Of a stretch of 64,000 bases of DNA, positions 8,133 through 17,274 are shown one piece after another. Numbering within the stretch: position 1 is the first letter of the stretch; each line of letters opens with the position of its first letter. Below the pieces are notes generated by a model that had not been told where the DNA came from, did not search any database, and worked only from the letters and a program-made list of their open reading frames with translations. The translations under genes were made by a program, and so were the position numbers. The stretch spans positions 434,001-498,000 of the forward strand of contig MDHJ01000001.1 in the NCBI GenBank assembly GCA_002150995.1, read 5' to 3'. This stretch comes from Clavibacter michiganensis. GTDB lineage: Bacteria > Actinomycetota > Actinomycetes > Actinomycetales > Microbacteriaceae.

Positions 8133-9068
8133 ATGACCGACGACACCGCTGCCGTGCCCGCATCCGCCCCCTCGACCGACGGATCGCCCCGCGTGGCGCT
8201 CCTCGGCACCGGCGTCATGGGGTCCGGCATGAGCCGCTCGATCCTCCGCGCCGGGCTGCCGCTCGCGGTGTGGAACCGCAGCGCCGAGAAGGCCGCGCCC
8301 CTCGCGGAGGACGGCGCGACCGTCGCGGACGGGGCGGCGGACGCCGTGCGCGAGGCGGACGTGGTGGTGGTGATGCTCTTCGACGCGGACGCCGTGCTCG
8401 AGGTCCTCGCCGAGATCGCGCCGGCCCTCCCCGCCGGAGCAGTCGTCCTCCAGTCCAGCACCGTCGGCGTCGAGGGCACCCGGCGGATCGCCGCGCTCGC
8501 CGCCGAGCACGGCGTCCGCCTCGTGGACGCCCCCGTCCTCGGCACGCGCGGCCCCGCCGAGCAGGGCCTGCTCGTGCACCTCGTCTCCGGATCCGAGGCC
8601 GACCTCGCCGTCGCCCGGCCCGTCCTCGAGGCGACCGGCTCGCGCACCGTGGTCGCGGGGTCGGAGCCGGGCGCCGGATCCGCGCTCAAGCTCGCCTGCA
8701 ACGCCTGGATCGCCTCCATCACCGCCGCCACCGGCCAGTCGCTGGGCCTCGCCCGGCTGCTGGGCGTCGAGCCGCGCCTCTTCCTCGACGCGATCGCGGG
8801 CGGCGCCTCCGACACCCCGTACGCGCACCTCAAGGGCGGCGCCATGCTCGCCGGCGAGCTGGCGCCCTCCTTCGCGCTCGACGGCCTCCTCAAGGACGTG
8901 ACGCTGATGCTCGCCGCGCTCGACGGCGCCGACGCGCACGACTTCGACACCGCCCTGCTCGAGGCGCTCCGCGAGACGTACGCGGAGGCGTCCGCGGCCG
9001 GGCACGGCGGCGACGACGTGGCCGCCGTGGGCACCGTCTTCGGCCTGCCGACGTCCTCCGACCGGTGA
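8133..9068 (+). CDS. NAD(P)-dependent oxidoreductase, 3-hydroxyisobutyrate dehydrogenase family
   Basis: 311 residues. Rossmann start VALLGTGVMGSGMSRSIL, family motif QSSTVGVEGTRRIAALAAEH, substrate loop DAPVLGTRGPAEQG, and the catalytic lysine in GAGSALKLACNAW. Length and motif order match beta-hydroxyacid dehydrogenases; substrate cannot be told. TACCGT (8121-8126) ends six bases before ATG 8133, so the mRNA is probably leaderless. Followed by pyrE after 66 bp. Confidence 0.9.
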   Translation: MTDDTAAVPASAPSTDGSPRVALLGTGVMGSGMSRSILRAGLPLAVWNRSAEKAAPLAEDGATVADGAADAVREADVVVVMLFDADAVLEVLAEIAPALPAGAVVLQSSTVGVEGTRRIAALAAEHGVRLVDAPVLGTRGPAEQGLLVHLVSGSEADLAVARPVLEATGSRTVVAGSEPGAGSALKLACNAWIASITAATGQSLGLARLLGVEPRLFLDAIAGGASDTPYAHLKGGAMLAGELAPSFALDGLLKDVTLMLAALDGADAHDFDTALLEALRETYAEASAAGHGGDDVAAVGTVFGLPTSSDR

Positions 9069-9121
9069 TCCGGTCGGCGCCCCGCCCGCCCGTCGCTCCG
9101 GGCCGGGCGGGCACCCGCCCG

Positions 9122-9134
9122 TAGGATCGGCTCC
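9122..9134 (+). promoter_or_regulatory. -10 element of leaderless pyrE
   Basis: TAGGAT (9122-9127) followed by seven bases and the GTG start; no ribosome-binding site is possible in that gap. Confidence 0.6.
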
Positions 9135-9689
9135 GTGACGACCACCGACGCCCGCCAGCAGCTCATCGACCACATCACGAGGGATGCCGTCTTCCACGGC
9201 GACTTCACCCTGACGAGCGGCAAGAAGGCCACCTACTACGTCGACCTCCGCCGCGTGAGCCTCGACCACCGCGTCGCGCCGCTCATCGGCCAGGTCATGC
9301 TCGACCTCATCGCCGACGTGCCCGACGTCGCGGCCGTCGGCGGTCTCACCATGGGCGCGGATCCCATCGCCGCCGCGATCCTGCACCAGGGCGCCGCGGT
9401 CGGCCGCGGATACGACGCGTTCGTCGTGCGCAAGGAGCCCAAGGACCACGGCCGCGGCCGCCAGGTCGAGGGGCCGGACCTCGCCGGGAAGCGCGTCATC
9501 GTCGTCGAGGACACCTCGACCACCGGCGGATCGCCGCTCAAGGCCATCGAGGCGCTCGAGAAGGTCGGCGCGGAGATCGCCGCGGTCGCCGTGGTCGTCG
9601 ACCGCTCCACCGACGCCCGCGAGGTGATCGAGGCCGCCGGCCACCGGTACCTGTACGCGATCGGCCTCGAGGACCTGGGGCTCGCGTAG
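9135..9689 (+). CDS. pyrE: Orotate phosphoribosyltransferase
   Basis: 184 residues; converts orotate and PRPP to OMP in pyrimidine synthesis. N-terminal FTLTSGKKATYYVDLRR, the AVGGLTMGADPIA loop, the Arg-Lys-x4-Lys type loop VRKEPKDHG, and the PRPP-binding signature VIVVEDTSTTGGS. The GTG start at 9135 fits both frame and the leaderless -10. Its stop overlaps the start of the next gene by one base. Confidence 0.95.
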   Translation: MTTTDARQQLIDHITRDAVFHGDFTLTSGKKATYYVDLRRVSLDHRVAPLIGQVMLDLIADVPDVAAVGGLTMGADPIAAAILHQGAAVGRGYDAFVVRKEPKDHGRGRQVEGPDLAGKRVIVVEDTSTTGGSPLKAIEALEKVGAEIAAVAVVVDRSTDAREVIEAAGHRYLYAIGLEDLGLA

Positions 9690-12191
9690 TGGCCGGGCAG
9701 GCGCCTCCCGGCGGCGGATCGGGGAACGGCCGCGACGACGACGAACCGTTCGCGGTCCGGCCGGCCACCGACGCCGACCGGGAGCGCCCGGTCCAGCCGC
9801 TCGCCCCGATCGGATGGGGCCGCACCGCGGACCGCGAGCCGGTGCCCGCGGGACGCGACGGAGCGGATGACGGCGCCGACGCCGGCTCTCCTGGCGACGA
9901 CGCGCACGACCCCGACCCGCAGGACGCGGGCGTGGATCCCGCGCCCGCCGACCTGCCGCCGACCGCCGACGGCGACATCCTCGCCGGCATCGTGCCGCTC
10001 GACCCGGCTGAGGACGACGGCCGCATCGCCCCCTCGACCAGGTGGATCCGTCCTCCGGCGCCTACGACGTCGACGTTCCCGTGGATGCGCCCGCGCCCGA
10101 GCCCGACATCGCGGACGCCCCGTTCGACGCGGGCGACCTCGACCTCCCCGACGAGCCCGGAGCCGACCGCGCCCCGGCCGCCGAGGATGGCGAGCCCGTC
10201 GAGGACGGCGAGCCCGTCGAGTCCGTCGAGGACGGCGAGCCGGTCGAGGTGCTGAGCGGGGAGGTCGACGCGGATGCGGAGCCGGCCGAGGAGCCCGCCG
10301 AGATCGTGCTGCGACCGCTCGACGACGAGGACCCCGACGCGGCCGAGGCCGCCGCGTCCGACGACGCGCTCGTGGTCGACGCGGAGATCGTCGAGGAGCC
10401 CGTCCCGGACGCCGTCCGCGACCATGACGCGGACGACGACGGCACGGTCGAGCTGACGCCGCTCCGTGACGCCCCCGCCGACGAGGACGCGAACGTGGTC
10501 GACGACCCCGCCGACCAGCAGGTGCCAGGCGACGACGCCGCGGTGCCGCCCAGCAGCGTCGACGCGGCCCCCGGCGCCGCAGACGCCGACGACGACACCT
10601 CCGATGCCGCCGACCGGTCCCGAGACGCGGACCAGGACGACGACGAGGTCGTGGAGGACGACGAGGAGGAGGCTCCTGCCCCTCTCGCGCCGGCCGCCGC
10701 GGCGGCGCGGGCCGCCGCCATGGCGTGGGCCTCCGGATCCGCTCCGCTGGCACCCAGCCCCGCGTCCCCCGCCGCTCCTCCCGCCGCCGCCCCTGCCGCC
10801 CCGACGGGCGCGGACCTCGGCGCCGATGCGGACGAGCCCTCCGAGCCCATGGACGAGCCGGTGGACGAGCCCGTCGGGACGATCACCGCATCCCAGCCGG
10901 AGGCGCCTGCCGCGCGTGCATCGGCCCCCGTCGACGGGGGCCGCCGAGACGAGGCCCCTGACGCCGCGGCGACGCACGGGCTCGACGCCGATGAGCAGGA
11001 GGGCCCGGTCGTCGCCGACCCCGCCGCCCTCGAGGATCCGACGCCGACGCGCGTCGACGCCGAGGACCCGACGCCCGCTCCGGACGCCGAGGACCCGACG
11101 CCCGCTCCGGACGACGCCGGGCATCGACCGCCCGACACCGACGCCGACACCGGCGCCGAAGCTGGCACCGACGAGCCGGTGGACGCGCTCGCCCTCCTCT
11201 TCGGCGACGCCGCCGGCGATCCCGCCGCCGGCCGCGACGCGGACTCCGATGCCGAGCGTCTCGACGATGCCGATGCCGATGCCGATGCCGATGCCGATGC
11301 CGACGCCGATGACGCCCGCACGCGCGTGCTGCCGGCAGCGGCGGCCACGGCAGCCACGGCCGCCGGCGCCGCCGCGGCGTCGGCAGCCGCCACCGCGGCT
11401 CCGCGCCCCGACCGCGACGCTGCCACGACCGCCGTCCCCGTCGACGCGCCCCGTCCGGACGCCGCCGCGCGCCCCGCGCCGGTCCCGCCGCCATACGCCG
11501 CATCGTCCATGCCGCGTCCGCCCGCCGGTGATCCGGTCCGCCCGGCGACCCCGGTCGCGCCCACCCGCCGCCCGCGTCCCCGCCGCCCGCCTCCCCGCCG
11601 CGCGCTCCGCGCGGCCCCCGCCGCACCGGTCTCTGGGTCGGCGGCGCGATCCTGCTCGTCCTCCTCCTCATCGGCCTGTTCTACCTGGGCCAGCGCCTCG
11701 GATCGGCCGCCGCCCCGGACGCGGAGCCCGTCGCGACCGAGACCGCCGAGGCGACGCCCACCCCCACCCCGACGCCGACGGATCCCGTGCAGGGGCCGGC
11801 GGCCGCCGGCGTCCAGGCGTGGGACGCGCTGCTCGGCGGCGAGTGCATCGAGCCGTACGCGACGCCGTGGGAGGAGGAGTTCACGGTCGTCGACTGCGGA
11901 TCCGAGCACCACGCGCAGATGGTCGCCCGCGTCGCCCTGCCTCAGACGGGCGACGAGTTCCCCGGCGAGGACGCCGTGCGCGACTCCGCCGACGAGCTGT
12001 GCATCGCCGACACGGTGATCGACTACGCCGCGGCGCGCGCCTACGACGACGTGCAGTACCAGGCCGCGTACCCGATCAGCCAGGACGAGTGGATGGCGGG
12101 CGACCGCGACGTCTACTGCTTCGTCTCGCGCGCCGGCGGTGGCACGTTCACCGGCACCATCGGCGTCCCGCAGCCGCCCGTCGTCCCCTAG
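9689..12191 (+). pseudogene. Large acidic single-pass membrane protein with septum-formation-like C-terminus, two frameshifts
   Basis: One gene read in three frames. Part 1 (GTG 9689 to about 10030) is Asp/Pro-rich. Part 2 (about 10033-11560) is an extreme acidic, Ala-rich region with repeats: EDPTPAPDA twice (about 11062-11110) and an Asp-Ala run from GATGCC units (about 11265-11308). Part 3 (about 11570-12191) has RTGLWVGGAILLVLLLIGLF then YLGQRLG (one membrane span), a Thr-Pro spacer and an extracellular domain with paired Cys (GGECIEPY, VVDCGSEHHAQM, DELCIAD, DVYCFVS) resembling septum-formation/DUF4190-associated domains. One missing C near 10028-10034 and one between about 11555 and 11575 would restore about 833 codons. 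Confidence 0.7.
11265..11310. repeat. GATGCC hexanucleotide run encoding Asp-Ala repeats
   Basis: Six or seven near-perfect GATGCC units in frame with the acidic region of the gene at 9689-12191, followed by one GACGCC variant. Such a tract can change length by slippage without changing frame. Confidence 0.8.
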
Positions 12192-12267
12192 CGGGGAGCG
12201 GGCGGCGCGGGCCGCGGGCGTCGCCCCGCCGACGCACCGCGCGCCGGCGCCGCGGCATCCGCCCCCG

Positions 12268-13065
12268 TCAGAGCTCGGACTCGACCGGCTCCGGATCCAG
12301 CAGCTCCGTGACGCCCGACAGCACCTCGTCGGGGCGGAACGGGTACCGCTCGATCTCGGCGCGGTCGCTGATGCCCGTGAGCACGAGCACGGTGTGGAGT
12401 CCCGCCTCGATGCCCGCGATGATGTCGGTGTCCATGCGGTCGCCGATCATGCCGGTGCTCTCGGAGTGCGCCCCGATCTTGTTGAGGGCGGAGCGGAACA
12501 TCATCGGGTTCGGCTTGCCGACGATGTAGGGCTCCTTGCCGGTGGCCTTGCTGATGAGAGCGAGCACCGCGCCTGTGGCCGGCAGCACCCCCTCGGCGCT
12601 CGGGCCGGTCGCGTCGGGGTTGGTGGCGATGTAGCGCGCGCCGCCGTTGATCAGGCGGATCGCCCGCGTGATCGCCTCGAACGAGTAGTTGCGCGTCTCG
12701 CCGATGACCACGAAGTCGGGCTGCGTGTCGGTCATGATGAAGCCCGCCTCGTGCAGCGCCGTCGTGAGGCCGGCCTCGCCGATGACGAAGGCGGATCCGC
12801 CGGGCATCTGCTGCTCGAGGAACGCGGCGGTCGCGAGCGCGCTCGTCCAGATCGCCGACTCGGGCACGTGCAGGCCGGATGCGCGGAGCCTCGCCGAGAG
12901 GTCCCGCGGCGTGAAGATGCTGTTGTTGGTGAGCACGAGGAAGGGCTTCCCCTGGTCCTGCCACTGCTGGATCAGCGCCGCCGCGCCCGGGAGCGCCTGG
13001 TTCTCGTGCACCAGCACGCCGTCCATGTCGGTGAGCCAGCAGTCCATCTCGTCGCGCGTCGCCAT
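12268..13065 (-). CDS. HAD-superfamily phosphatase, NagD/class IIA type
   Basis: 265 residues. Motif I CWLTDMDGVLVHENQALPGA (DxD nucleophile pair), motif II VLTNNS, the cap domain, and motifs III/IV GKPNPMMFRSAL and MIGDRMDTDIIAG. Order and length match NagD-like class IIA phosphatases (phosphoglycolate/nucleotide phosphatases); the substrate is unknown. ATG 13065 has GAGAGGGAA upstream. Convergent with the large acidic gene. Confidence 0.9.
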   Translation of the reverse strand: MATRDEMDCWLTDMDGVLVHENQALPGAAALIQQWQDQGKPFLVLTNNSIFTPRDLSARLRASGLHVPESAIWTSALATAAFLEQQMPGGSAFVIGEAGLTTALHEAGFIMTDTQPDFVVIGETRNYSFEAITRAIRLINGGARYIATNPDATGPSAEGVLPATGAVLALISKATGKEPYIVGKPNPMMFRSALNKIGAHSESTGMIGDRMDTDIIAGIEAGLHTVLVLTGISDRAEIERYPFRPDEVLSGVTELLDPEPVESEL

Positions 13066-13195
13066 GGGGTTCCCTCTCGTCGTGGTGACGAGGCTACTGC
13101 CGCCGGGTGGACGGACGCCGGGCCGCGGTGGCCCGCGGCCGGCACCGGATCGCCCGGCGCTTCCCGGTGTCGGCGCGCCGCCGTAGGGTCGGCGC

Positions 13196-14101
13196 ATGCA
13201 CGCACTGCCGACCGGATCCCTGCGCCTCGTCCACCTCAGCGACACCCATCTGCTCCGCGCCGGCGGCCTGCACCAGGGCCTCGTCGACACGGTCGCGGCC
13301 CTCGACCGCGTGCTCGTCGAGGCCGACCGCATCCCGCACGTGCGGCTCCTGGTCGGCTCCGGGGACCTCTCCGAGGACGGCACGCCCGAGTCCTACGCGC
13401 TGCTGCGCGAGCGGCTGGACCCGTGGGCCGCGCGCCGCGGCGCCGCCCTGGTGCTCGCCCCCGGCAACCACGACGTGCGGTCCGGGTTCCGCCTGGTGCT
13501 CGGCGACGGGCACGGCGGCCCCGGCACGGACGACGGCCGCGACCCGGCCGCGATCCCGCCCGTCGACGGCGTCACCGTCGTGGACGGCTGGCGCGTCGCC
13601 ACCCTCGACACCTCGGTCCCCGGCAAGGGCTACGGCGCCCTCCGCGCGCAGCAGCTCGACGCGCTGCGGGAGCTGCTCGCGACCCCGGCGGAGCACGGCA
13701 CCGTCCTCGTGCTGCACCACCCGCCGCTGCCGGCGCCGACCACGCTGCACGAGTCCCTCGCGCTGCAGCGGCCGGACGTCCTCGCGGACATCGTGCGGGG
13801 GAGCGACGTGCGGGTGATCCTCTCGGGCCACTACCACCACCACGTCGTCGGCGCGCTGGCGGGCGTGCCCGTCCTGGTGGCGCCGGGCGTCGCGAACGAG
13901 ACCGACGTGGCGGCGGAACCGGGCACCGAGCGCATCGTGCGCGGATCCGGCTTCCTCGTCGTCGACGTGCATCCGGAGGGCGGGGTCACCTCGGTCGTCG
14001 TCCGGGCGCACGCGGAGGGCGACGGGGACGAGGTGGCGCTGCTCGACGCGCAGCTCGTGCAGCGGATCATCGCGTCGTCGGGAGCGCCCGAGATCGTGTG
14101 A
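13196..14101 (+). CDS. Metallophosphoesterase, cyclic-nucleotide phosphodiesterase-like
   Basis: 301 residues with the calcineurin-like set: LVHLSDTHLL, VGSGDLSEDGTPE, APGNHDVR, LVLHHPPLP and SGHYHHHVVG. This is the CpdA/Icc-like arrangement that hydrolyses cAMP or other phosphodiesters; the substrate is not established. TAGGGT (13184-13189) ends six bases before ATG 13196 (leaderless). Confidence 0.88.
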   Translation: MHALPTGSLRLVHLSDTHLLRAGGLHQGLVDTVAALDRVLVEADRIPHVRLLVGSGDLSEDGTPESYALLRERLDPWAARRGAALVLAPGNHDVRSGFRLVLGDGHGGPGTDDGRDPAAIPPVDGVTVVDGWRVATLDTSVPGKGYGALRAQQLDALRELLATPAEHGTVLVLHHPPLPAPTTLHESLALQRPDVLADIVRGSDVRVILSGHYHHHVVGALAGVPVLVAPGVANETDVAAEPGTERIVRGSGFLVVDVHPEGGVTSVVVRAHAEGDGDEVALLDAQLVQRIIASSGAPEIV

Positions 14102-14131
14102 CGCCGGCTCCGCGGGGAGCGGCCGGACATG

Positions 14132-14168
14132 AGGAGAGGCGGCGACCCGTGGGGTCGCCGCCTCTCCT
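14132..14168. terminator. Bidirectional terminator hairpin
   Basis: Perfect 17-bp stem (14132-14148 with 14152-14168) with a 3-base loop, between convergent metallophosphoesterase and csbD-like genes. Confidence 0.85.
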
Positions 14169-14180
14169 GGTGCTGCTGGT

Positions 14181-14351
14181 CTACTTGAAGACGTCCTTGA
14201 CGTCCTCGCCGGCCTTCTTGGCGGACGCGGCGGCCTGGTCCTTCTGGCCCTCGGCCTTGAGGTTCTCGTCGCCCTTGTGGTCGCCGAGCGCCTCCTTGGC
14301 CTTGCCCGCGATGTCCTGAGCAGCGTTCTTGATCTTGTCGTCGAGACCCAT
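14181..14351 (-). CDS. CsbD-family stress protein
   Basis: 56-residue hydrophilic, Lys/Ala/Asp-rich protein starting MGLDDKIKNAAQDIAGKAKE and ending AGEDVKDVFK, the typical CsbD-like composition and length. ATG 14351 is preceded by GAGGAGGAG. CsbD proteins are general-stress induced; their molecular role is unknown. No promoter motif could be assigned. Confidence 0.9.
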   Translation of the reverse strand: MGLDDKIKNAAQDIAGKAKEALGDHKGDENLKAEGQKDQAAASAKKAGEDVKDVFK

Positions 14352-14536
14352 GATCTCCTCCTCACTGAGGCCACCGGGTGCGGCCTTCGAGTGGACTGTA
14401 GGACCGGCGGCTCCTGGATGCCTGACAGATGCGGGGTGCGTGTCCGCTGAGCGAATGGCGCCTCCCGCCGGTGTCCCGCGGGGGTTCGTTCCGGGGCCTT
14501 CCGCCGGGACCCGCGTCGCCCCTAGGCTCCGGGACC

Positions 14537-14956
14537 GTGATCCTCTTCGGTCTCCTCCCCCTCCTCGTGGCGGCGTGCGCGCTCGTCGACCTCATCACGC
14601 GGCCGGACGACGGGGTGAAGCACCTGCCCAAGCTCGTCTGGATCCTGCTGATCGTCTTCCTGCCGCTCGTCGGGAGCATCGTGTGGTTCTGCGTCGGCCA
14701 CGACTGGGACGCCCGCCGCGAGCCCGTCGGCCCGCCGGACCGGAGCGCCGCCTACGAGCGCGCGGCGGTGGCGGTCGACCGGCGCGTGCGGAGCACGGAG
14801 CAGCAGCTCGCCGACCTCGAGGAGGAGGAGCGCCACTACGCCGAGCTGGCGCGCATGCGGCAGCTGCGGGCGGAGCAGGCGGTGCAGGCAGCACGCGCGG
14901 CGGGTCCCGCGCGGGAGCGGCGCGCCCTGGGGCCCGGCGGGACGCCCGAGGCCTAG
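14537..14956 (+). CDS. PLDc_N-domain membrane protein
   Basis: 139 residues. Two hydrophobic segments (LFGLLPLLVAACALVDLI and KLVWILLIVFLPLVGSIVWF) with the intervening basic HLPKLVW form the PLDc_N domain; the charged C-terminus is predicted to be coiled coil (STEQQLADLEEEERHYAELA). The start is GTG 14537, eight bases after TAGGCT (14523-14528), consistent with a leaderless mRNA; longer in-frame starts would run through this -10. Confidence 0.8.
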   Translation: MILFGLLPLLVAACALVDLITRPDDGVKHLPKLVWILLIVFLPLVGSIVWFCVGHDWDARREPVGPPDRSAAYERAAVAVDRRVRSTEQQLADLEEEERHYAELARMRQLRAEQAVQAARAAGPARERRALGPGGTPEA

Positions 14957-15066
14957 GCGCACCGGCCGGAGGGGCTCGCGTCCCTCCCCATGTCCCGCGC
15001 CGCGCGACCGCCCCGTGGAGCCCGCCGTCGGACGGCGCGGTCGGAGGCGGATGGGAGCATGGCCCC

Positions 15067-17241
15067 ATGCCCGACACCGTCTCCCCGCCGTCCGCCGCCG
15101 CGACCTCCGACCTCCGGTCCGCCGCCCGCGAGCACCTGTCCCGGCTGGTCGGCGTCGCGGGCGCCGACTTCCACGACGGGCAGTTCGAGGCCATCGAGGC
15201 TCTCGTCCAGGACAGGTCCCGGGCCCTCGTCGTGCAGCGCACCGGGTGGGGGAAGTCCGCCGTCTACTTCGTCGCGACCCTCCTCCTCCGGCAGCAGGGC
15301 CTCGGGCCCACGCTGCTGGTCTCCCCGCTCCTCGCGCTCATGCGCGACCAGGTCGCCGCCGCCCGACGCGCCGGGGTCCGCGCCGTCGCCATGAACTCCA
15401 GCAACGCGCACGAGTGGGACGACCTGCTCCGGGCCCTCGACGCCGACGAGGTCGACCTCCTCCTCGTCTCGCCGGAGCGCCTCAACAACCCGCGCTTCCG
15501 CGACGAGCAGCTGCCCGCGCTGCGGGCCCGCCTCGGCCTCCTCGTGGTCGACGAGGCGCACTGCATCTCCGACTGGGGGCACGACTTCCGGCCCGACTAC
15601 CGCCGCCTCCGCGACCTCATCTCCTCGGTCGACGAGCGCGTGCCCGTGCTCGCCACCACGGCCACCGCCAACTCGCGCGTCGTCGCCGACGTCGAGGAGC
15701 AGCTGAGCGTCGGATCCACGGGAGGCGGCGCCGTGGAGACCGAGCGCGTGCCCGTGGTCACCATCCGCGGTCCGCTGGCCCGCCGGTCGCTGCGGCTCGG
15801 CGTGCTCCGGCTCGAGAGCAGCAGGGACCGCCTCGGGTGGCTCCTCAGCCACCTCGACGAGCTGCCCGGCAGCGGCATCATCTACGCGCTCACGGTCTCC
15901 GCCGCCCAGGACACCGCGCGGCTCCTGCGCGACGCCGGCCACGCGGTCAAGGCCTACACGGGCCGCGACGACCCGGCGGACCGCGAGCAGGCGGAGGGGG
16001 AGCTGCAGCGCAACGAGGTGAAGGCGCTGGTCGCCACGAGTGCGCTCGGCATGGGCTTCGACAAGCCCGACCTGGGCTTCGTCGTGCACCTCGGCGCGCC
16101 GTCGTCGCCCGTCTCCTACTACCAGCAGGTCGGCCGCGCGGGGCGCGGGTCGGCCGACGCCGACGTGCTGCTCCTGCCGGGCCGCGAGGATCCGGACATC
16201 TGGCAGTACTTCGCCACCGCCTCCATGCCGGACGAGCAGCAGGCCGCCGCCGTCATCCAGGCCCTCGGCGAGAGCGACCGGCCGCTGTCGGTGCCCGCGC
16301 TCGAGTCGCGGGTCAGCCTCTCCCGCAGCCGGCTCGACCTGCTGCTGAAGGTGCTCGACGTCGACGGGGCCGTGCGCCGCGACACCTCGGGGTGGTCGGC
16401 CACGGGCGTCCCGTGGGTCTACGACCGGGCCCGGTACGAGCAGGTCGCCGCGGCGCGCGTCCGCGAGCAGCAGGCGATGCTCGACTACGAGACCACGCTC
16501 GGCTGCCGCATGGAGTTCCTGCAGCGCCAGCTCGACGACGACACCGCCGCGCCCTGCGGGCGCTGCGACCGGTGCGCCGGGGCGTGGTACCCGTCATCGC
16601 TCGACCAGCAGGCGTCGGCCACCGCGTCGCAGGCTCTCGACAGGGTGGGCCTGCCGATCGAGCCGCGGCTGCGCTGGCCCGCGGGCGCGTCGAGCGTGGG
16701 GGTGCCCCTCAGCGGAGCCATCGCGGCCGGCGAGCAGGTGGACGAGGGCCGCGCCCTCGCCCGCCTCACCGACCTCGGCTGGGGCGGGCGCCTCCGCACG
16801 GTGTTCGCCTCCGGCGCGGAGGACGCTCCCGTCGACGACGCGCTCGTCGCCGCCTGCGTGCGCGTGCTCGCGGAGTGGGGCTGGGCGGAGCGCCCCCGGG
16901 CCGTCGTCCACGTGCCCTCCGCCGCCCGGCCGCAGCTCGTCGGGAGCCTCGCCCAGCGCATCGCCGAGGTCGGGCGGCTGCCGTTCCTCGGCTCGCTCGA
17001 CCTCGTCGATCCCGGGGCCCCCGGCGCGGCCCGCGGCAACAGCGTCTACCGGCTGGGGCGCGTGCACCCGCGGTTCCAGGTGCCCGCGCACCTGGCCGAC
17101 GACCTCACGGCGGATCCCCGGCCCGTGCTCCTCGTCGACGACCTGGTCGACACGCGGTGGACGCTCACGGTCGCGGGGCGCCTGCTCCGGAAGGCGGGCG
17201 CCACGCGCGTGCTGCCGTTCGCGCTCGCGCAGCAGGGGTAG
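15067..17241 (+). CDS. recQ: RecQ-family DNA helicase with C-terminal phosphoribosyltransferase domain
   Basis: 724 residues. Walker A QRTGWGKSAVYF (near residue 58), DEAH box LLVVDEAHCISDWGHDFRPDY (near 160), motif III LATTATAN, and motifs V/VI (ALGMGFDKPDLGFVVH, YYQQVGRAGRG). A four-Cys zinc motif (CRMEF ... CGRCDRC, near 478-500) is present. The last 150 residues are not RecQ-C/HRDC but a type I phosphoribosyltransferase fold ending with PVLLVDDLVDTRWTLTVAGR, a PRPP-binding motif. ATG 15067 is preferred; ATG 15058 is out of frame. Such fusions are known among actinobacterial RecQ-like proteins; what the PRTase does is unclear. Confidence 0.9.
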   Translation: MPDTVSPPSAAATSDLRSAAREHLSRLVGVAGADFHDGQFEAIEALVQDRSRALVVQRTGWGKSAVYFVATLLLRQQGLGPTLLVSPLLALMRDQVAAARRAGVRAVAMNSSNAHEWDDLLRALDADEVDLLLVSPERLNNPRFRDEQLPALRARLGLLVVDEAHCISDWGHDFRPDYRRLRDLISSVDERVPVLATTATANSRVVADVEEQLSVGSTGGGAVETERVPVVTIRGPLARRSLRLGVLRLESSRDRLGWLLSHLDELPGSGIIYALTVSAAQDTARLLRDAGHAVKAYTGRDDPADREQAEGELQRNEVKALVATSALGMGFDKPDLGFVVHLGAPSSPVSYYQQVGRAGRGSADADVLLLPGREDPDIWQYFATASMPDEQQAAAVIQALGESDRPLSVPALESRVSLSRSRLDLLLKVLDVDGAVRRDTSGWSATGVPWVYDRARYEQVAAARVREQQAMLDYETTLGCRMEFLQRQLDDDTAAPCGRCDRCAGAWYPSSLDQQASATASQALDRVGLPIEPRLRWPAGASSVGVPLSGAIAAGEQVDEGRALARLTDLGWGGRLRTVFASGAEDAPVDDALVAACVRVLAEWGWAERPRAVVHVPSAARPQLVGSLAQRIAEVGRLPFLGSLDLVDPGAPGAARGNSVYRLGRVHPRFQVPAHLADDLTADPRPVLLVDDLVDTRWTLTVAGRLLRKAGATRVLPFALAQQG

Positions 17242-17274
17242 CCGGCAGCACGGGCGGCCCTGCCGCGGCGCGCG

